A stretch of 64,000 nucleotides of DNA from Bartonella birtlesii IBS 325 (GTDB taxonomy: Bacteria; Pseudomonadota; Alphaproteobacteria; Rhizobiales; Rhizobiaceae). This document shows positions 59,802-64,000 of the stretch, piece by piece (position 1 is the stretch's first letter; every line of letters starts with the position of its first letter). Below the pieces are notes generated by a model. That model saw only the letters and a program-made list of their open reading frames with translations. It was not told the origin of the DNA and made no database searches. Where the stretch lies: the NCBI RefSeq assembly GCF_000273375.1, contig NZ_CM001557.1, forward strand, positions 1,270,016-1,334,015, given 5' to 3'. A program made the position numbers and the translations under genes.

Positions 59802-60965
59802 CTATAAATATTTTCGTAACCAGCCAATTGTTATTTCATAGAGTGCGTTTTTTACCTTTATAAAAAAACCGCCTTCCTGAACATTGTTTCCAGCAAGAAC
59901 TGTTTTTTCGAGAAGAATCTTTTTATCTTCTAAAATTTGTATAACACCAACTGGTTGCCCTAAAACGATAGGAGCTTTCAAAGGACCATGATATTTAATT
60001 TTTGCTTTAACATTCATTTTTTTTTCATTCGAAAGCATGAGATTTATAGGCTCTTGAACAATAACAGAAACAGAATTTTTTATCCCACCATAAACAGAAG
60101 CATGGCCAACAGTTTCTCCTTGTCTAAAAATCGTTTTAAGATCAAAAGCTGTCATTCCCCATTGAAGGATGCGTTCTATCTCTTCTGTATGTCCTTTACC
60201 ATCTTGCAAACCATTTACTGCTAAAAAAAGACGCCGATGCTTTTTATAAACAGAAACAATCATTGAAAAGCCCTTATCTTTGCTGTAACCAAAAGCAAAT
60301 CCTTCTACATCAATTTTTTTAGAAATAAGAGGGTTTTTGTTACGTTGAAAAATATTATTCCAAGTAAAATGAGGCTCGCTATAAAGCGTATAATAATCAG
60401 GATATTCATGAACAATATGACGCGCTAATATAATCATATCACGCAATGTTACAAATTGTCCCGCTTCAGGAAGCCCCGTCGCATTAACAAAATGACTATG
60501 CGATAATCCGAGTGTTTTGGCTCTCTGATTCATCAGTTTTGCAAAATTAGCCTCACTTCCGGCTATGCCCTCAGCAAGGATAATCGCTGCATCATTTCCA
60601 TTAACAATAATTAAACCACGCAAAAGATCAAAAACACTAATTTCTGTTTTTACTTTTGCAAACATAGTGGTGGTGCCAGAAGGTGCTCCACCTTTGTGCC
60701 AAGCATTTTCACTAACCTTGAACTTTTGTGTGCTGCTTAATAAACCTTCTTTTAATTGATGAAATATGACTTCAGCTGTCATTAATTTTGTTAATGAGGC
60801 CGGAAAAAAAGTAATATCACTTTGTTTTTCAAAAAGTATTGTATCTGTGTCATTATCAAGTAACAACAATTGTGATGCAGAATTTTGCAAATCTTGTGCT
60901 CTACCCCACTCGCTTAAGGTCAACATCCAAACGAAGGTGAATAAAACCCTTAATGCTGCGTGCAT
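59802..60965 (-). CDS. D-alanyl-D-alanine carboxypeptidase family protein with degenerate motifs
   Basis: Member of the PBP5/DacF family that trims the stem peptides of peptidoglycan. Numbered from the upstream ATG at 60980 (392 residues), the catalytic SxxK motif is intact as Ser62-Leu-Thr-Lys65. The SxN motif, normally SGN, reads Asn127-Gly-Asn129. The KTG motif reads Ala229-Phe-Gly231 in VEGFAFGYSKDKG. The signal peptide ends near GRAQD, and the C-terminal beta domain and amphipathic tail are present. I chose ATG 60965 because it leaves a better signal peptide. The loss of two of three motifs makes full activity doubtful. Confidence 0.85.
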   Translation of the reverse strand: MHAALRVLFTFVWMLTLSEWGRAQDLQNSASQLLLLDNDTDTILFEKQSDITFFPASLTKLMTAEVIFHQLKEGLLSSTQKFKVSENAWHKGGAPSGTTTMFAKVKTEISVFDLLRGLIIVNGNDAAIILAEGIAGSEANFAKLMNQRAKTLGLSHSHFVNATGLPEAGQFVTLRDMIILARHIVHEYPDYYTLYSEPHFTWNNIFQRNKNPLISKKIDVEGFAFGYSKDKGFSMIVSVYKKHRRLFLAVNGLQDGKGHTEEIERILQWGMTAFDLKTIFRQGETVGHASVYGGIKNSVSVIVQEPINLMLSNEKKMNVKAKIKYHGPLKAPIVLGQPVGVIQILEDKKILLEKTVLAGNNVQEGGFFIKVKNALYEITIGWLRKYL

Positions 60966-60980
60966 AGCCATTTCTCCCAT

Positions 60981-61296
60981 ATTTGGAGATCAGCATAAAG
61001 AATCTTCCTATACAAGAAAAGAGTTGTTTTTTACAGAATTAAGAATCATACCATGAAATCAAAGCAGGTTCCTATTTTGATCAGTATCATCAAAATAAAT
61101 CAATATACTTTCTCTTTCATCTCTCGTATGGGATCTATTTCTCACGTTTTAACGGTAAGTAAAGTTCAAAATAAGAAATAATCTCACTTTTTATTGGTAA
61201 TGAAGATCTTATCATATTGGCAAGCTCTGATCATCTATAATCTTTAATTTATAGATGATCAGGCATAAATATTACTTTATCTTGAGATAACTGTAA
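60981..61296. other. intergenic region between the DacA-like gene and rlpA
   Basis: 316 bases without a gene; it holds the promoter of the DacA-like gene and the 3' end region of rlpA. The notable element is the 14-bp perfect inverted repeat listed separately. The rest is AT-rich and shows nothing definite. Confidence 0.5.
61227..61262. repeat. perfect 14-bp inverted repeat downstream of rlpA
   Basis: CTGATCATCTATAA at 61227-61240 and its exact complement at 61249-61262 are separated by eight bases. It lies 35 bases past the rlpA stop on the minus strand. No T-run follows on either strand, so it is not a standard intrinsic terminator. It could be a 3'-end stability hairpin or a protein-binding site. 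Confidence 0.7.
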
Positions 61297-62177
61297 TCAG
61301 TTAATTGTTATTTTTTTAGTTAGCTTATTCAATAAAGCAACTTGCTTAAATAATGTCGGCTTATTAAGCAAAATCGGCCCATTTTTTGGCAATTCTATTG
61401 AAGGAGTTTTATAAGAATGTTTCCGAGCAATAACAGACTCAGTTGATCGTTCTTGACTATTTGTAGTAAATCTCTTTAGCATGATATTTTCTTTTTCTTT
61501 CGAAATACCTGCCAAGGCGAGTGAGGGGGATGTATTATTCCCTGATGTGTAAGAAGCCATTAAATAGGCACCATCATAATAACCAACAGGTGCTTCAGAA
61601 ATATATTCTACTTTAACATTTGCTACACCTGCATTTGCATAACCAAGTATTTCCGCAGCTTGTTTTGATAAATCAATGATTCTATCTTTCATAAAAGGAC
61701 CACGATCGTTTACTCTAACAATGAGTGAAGAACCATTTTTTAAATTCGTAACACGAGCATAGCTAGGTAATGGCATTGTGGGATGAGCGGCAGTCAAAAG
61801 ATTCATATCATAAACCTCACCGTTCGCGGTCAAACGCCCATGAAAATCTGAACCATACCATGATGCTTCTCCAACACTTTGATAAGTTGGATCATTTTGG
61901 GGATAATACCACTTCCCTTTTATTTGATAAGGTTTACCGACAACAGCTCGCCCATTTTTTTTCTTTTCTTTTGATTGATTTTGCTCACTTAATTTTTTTT
62001 TAGAAAGGACAGCAGTTTTTGTATCAGTCGCTTTACTATTATAAAAACTTTTTATAACAAAATGTGCTGTTTGGCTTGCACAGCAAGACACTAATAACTG
62101 GGACACAGCGAGTACAGAAAGAAATTGAAATGTTAAATTAAGAATGGAAGTAAATTTTTTTTGCTATTAAAAAGCAT
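61297..62177 (-). CDS. rlpA: RlpA-family septal lytic transglycosylase, probable 5' frame break
   Basis: Secreted protein with a double-psi beta-barrel (about 90-180 of the frame from 62106): GEASWYGSDFHGRLTANGE, AAHPTMPLPSYARVTNL, VRVNDRGPFMKDRIIDLS, including the catalytic Asp. Such enzymes cut glycan strands at the septum. The open frame begins only at GTG 62106, inside a signal peptide. Upstream codons continue in frame as TFQFLSVLAVSQLLVSC and are cut off by a run of eight A on the minus strand (62155-62162). One more A would join them to ATG 62177 (MLFNSKKKF) and give a full lipoprotein signal with the LVSC lipobox. Confidence 0.82.
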
Positions 62178-62581
62178 TTGTCTGCCCGCTTATTTCTAAT
62201 TGAATATTTACTGCAAAAAATCACATCGCACCTTCTGTATACGATAGAGAAATTCACATTTTTTTGATGATTCCCCTCGCGCACCTATAATAGCCCTAAA
62301 ATTAACTATTTATCAAGAAATTAATATATCGTTAATATTTTTATATTTCTACAAAAAAGAAATGCATCTGTCATAGAGAAGACGAGTGAATAAAAAAAGA
62401 AATCAATTACTGAATGGGCAGTCATTCTGATTATGAAAAAATGCTGATAGAAAACGATTATATTCTCATGGTATGACTTTAATCAGAAACGCTTAGTGGA
62501 AGTAATAAAAAGCTTTTGGATAAACAGAAAAGAAGCAAAATTCCCTGAATTTTTATATAAACTATTGATTTTATTGATAAT
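62178..62581. other. intergenic region between rlpA and tRNA-Lys
   Basis: 404 bases with no credible gene. Apart from the rlpA promoter candidate it holds AT-rich spacer. The short open frame into the tRNA is a translation of tRNA-Lys and is not coding. Confidence 0.5.
62287..62316 (-). promoter_or_regulatory. candidate promoter of rlpA
   Basis: Read on the minus strand, TTGATA (62311-62316) and TATTAT (62287-62292) are spaced by 18 bases, close to the sigma-70-type consensus. They lie about 110 bases upstream of the reconstructed rlpA ATG at 62177. Confidence 0.5.
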
Positions 62582-62657
62582 TGGTGAGCGCGCAGGGATT
62601 CGAACCCTGGACCTACTGATTAAAAGTCAGTTGCTCTACCAGCTGAGCTACGCGCTC
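62582..62657 (-). tRNA. tRNA-Lys (anticodon UUU)
   Basis: A 76-nucleotide cloverleaf on the minus strand. The acceptor stem is GAGCGCG/CGCGCTC, the D arm has AGCTCAGCTGGTAGAGC, the anticodon arm is ACTGA-CTTTTAA-TCAGT with TTT for lysine, the T arm has GGTTCGAATCC, and CCA is encoded at 62582-62584. Confidence 0.97.
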
Positions 62658-63191
62658 CCACAAAAGCTATTTTGCTATGTAGAAATTAAGTGGAACATAC
62701 GGTTGACTTTTCATTTGGTCAACACCTTTTGAAAAAAATATTATTATTCGGTTTAGTTATCAATACTTTTCTGATTTTCTCCTGTATCATCATTGTGGAT
62801 ACAATCCTGTTTCCATTTTTAAATTCGAATAAAAAAAAGAAATTAGATATCAAATGCATTATAACTTTTAAAACATGAACGAATGAATATTCGAAAATTA
62901 TAAGAAGAGCTGAGAATATCTTATTCTCAACAGGTTATATAATTTATTTTAATTTTAATACGTCTTATGACGAGAGACATGTTTTAAAATCTTATTTCTT
63001 ACGTGTAACATTTATACACGGTACTCAATATAGTAGAAATAATTTAATATAGGACAAGAAAATCTATATTATGATATATAATTAATATAAATAAAAATTA
63101 TTAACTTATTAAAACATTATAAAATAAAGATAAACAAAATATCTTTATTTTATCTTATTGTCATTTTTTGTTCTTTTAATGGGAATATTGA
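62658..63191. other. intergenic region between tRNA-Lys and lexA
   Basis: 534 very AT-rich bases. A candidate tRNA-Lys promoter is listed separately. I looked for the alphaproteobacterial SOS box GTTC-N7-GTTC before lexA. Only one half-site, GTTC near 63171, is present and the second half is absent. No gene is supported. Confidence 0.5.
62694..62722 (-). promoter_or_regulatory. candidate promoter of tRNA-Lys
   Basis: On the minus strand TTGACC (62717-62722) and TATGTT (62694-62699) are 17 bases apart and point at the tRNA, whose 5' end is 37 bases below the -10 box. The -35 lies within a GTTGAC/GTCAAC inverted repeat (62702-62723). Confidence 0.45.
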
Positions 63192-63904
63192 ATGCTAACA
63201 TGTAAACAATATGAACTACTGTTGTTCATTCATAATCATATGAAAGCAACTGGTATTCCTCCTTCCTTTGATGAAATGAAAATTGCATTAGAGCTTTCTT
63301 CAAAGTCTGGCATTCATAAGCTCATGATAGCCTTAGAACAGCGAGGTTTTATACGTCGTTTGCCAAATCGTGCCCGTGCAATAGAAGTGCTGCGATTACC
63401 CGATAAAATAACATTTAATCTTTCTTTAGCGCGCAAGATTTCTCCCGATATGATAGAGAATAATAAAAGAAAAATATCAAAAAATTTTGGTGATCTTGAT
63501 AATTTTGAGGAAAAAAAACAAAAAATGTTACTATTCCTATTATGGGCCGCATTGCTACAAATATGCCTATTTTCGCTATATTGCAACAAACAGACACGCT
63601 TTCTTTACCACAAGATATGATTAATTCTGGCGAACATTATGCATTAGAGGTCAGAGATGATTCTATGATTGAAGCTGGTATTATTGATAAGGATATTATA
63701 ATTGTCAAACGTCAAAAAACAGCAATATCAGGTGAAATTGTTATCGTATTCATTGATAACAAAGAAGTAGCTTTAAAACGTTATCGACGTAAAGGAGCTT
63801 TCATTGCCTTAGAGGCAGCAAACCCTCATTATGAAACGCGGATATATGGATCTGAGCGTATACAAATACAAGGTAAACTGATTGGACTTATCCGAAAATA
63901 TTGA
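63192..63904 (+). pseudogene. lexA: LexA SOS repressor, frame-broken and with altered cleavage site
   Basis: Repressor of the DNA-damage response. The N-terminal winged helix is clear: [53 protein letters not shown]. The frame breaks near the A8 (63511-63518) or A6 (63520-63525) run. One added A joins it to VTIPIMGRI and the S24 peptidase domain to 63904, about 237 residues. The catalytic serine (DDSMIEAG) and lysine (EVALKRYRR) are kept. The scissile Ala-Gly is replaced by Thr-Asn (63557-63562, context RIATNMP). In E. coli a Gly-to-Asp change at this glycine (lexA3) blocks self-cleavage. Pseudogene, or non-inducible repressor with a sequencing error. Confidence 0.88.
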
Positions 63905-64000
63905 AAATTAAAAAAGTTTATTCAGCCTATTGATACGTTGAGTAAAAAATTATTTAGTATTTTTGTTCGTATTATGCCACATTTAATGATAAAACATATG

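Noticed and set aside
62496..62732. Open frame across tRNA-Lys
   Set aside because: It reads the antisense of the tRNA; the residues RAGIRTLDLL are the usual artefact.
63160..63191. SOS box before lexA
   Set aside because: Only one GTTC half-site is present; the expected second half seven bases on reads GGGA.

Overview
The window is a 64 kb piece of an AT-rich alphaproteobacterial chromosome, best read as Bartonella. Three things point there: an invasion-associated locus B (IalB)-family secreted protein, a phosphatidylcholine synthase, and Rhizobiales-type gene orders (nuoA-N followed by birA and RNase J; a second cysteine desulfurase ahead of sufBCDS). This is family recognition from reading, not a database result. 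The sequence looks like a draft assembly. Bases 10-51 match the loxP-bearing linker of 454 Titanium mate-pair libraries with one mismatch, and several genes carry single-base frame breaks, mostly in homopolymers (an unnamed gene at 26.4 kb, rlpA, lexA) and once outside one (metG).

Layout. 1-0.9 kb: linker, a phage portal fragment and an XRE-type regulator beside tRNA-Val(UAC). 1.17 kb: tRNA-Asp(GUC). 1.55-18.75 kb: the complete 14-gene respiratory complex I operon nuoA-N, running straight into birA and RNase J and ending in a structured terminator-like element. 18.97-26.13 kb: proS, lolC, lolD, sdhE, mfd. 26.3-27.2 kb: an unrecognised two-gene cassette with a broken secreted first gene. 27.4-32.9 kb: a family-5 peptide-type binding protein, the IalB-family protein and RNase E with a long leader. 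33.5-38.6 kb: a cell-wall amidase, penicillin-binding protein 1A and prfB with its programmed +1 frameshift. 38.7-41.5 kb, minus strand: a Bcp peroxiredoxin, tyrS and an alpha/beta hydrolase. 41.7-48.4 kb: the SUF iron-sulfur operon (nifS-like, sufB, sufC, sufD, sufS, sufT). 48.4-54.8 kb: sodC, an unrecognised secreted/membrane pair, a UbiH-type hydroxylase, pcs, a 3-hydroxyisobutyryl-CoA hydrolase-like enzyme, a DUF6163-like membrane protein and a lipoprotein. 54.8-62.2 kb, all minus strand: rlpA, a D-Ala-D-Ala carboxypeptidase, tmk, holB, metG, tatD and an MBL-fold hydrolase. 62.6-63.9 kb: tRNA-Lys(UUU) and a frame-broken lexA.

Working together: complex I needs many Fe-S clusters, and the SUF operon supplies such clusters. 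amidase, PBP1A, DacA-like protein and RlpA all act on peptidoglycan. tmk-holB-metG-tatD-MBL form a conserved replication/translation string.

No CRISPR array, complete mobile element or obviously new defence system is visible. The most interesting points are the LexA whose Ala-Gly scissile bond reads Thr-Asn, a DacA-like protein that has lost two of three catalytic motifs, the terminator-like hairpin in the leader of the suf operon, the structured element after RNase J, two orphan cassettes of secreted/membrane proteins, and the sequencing-artefact signature.
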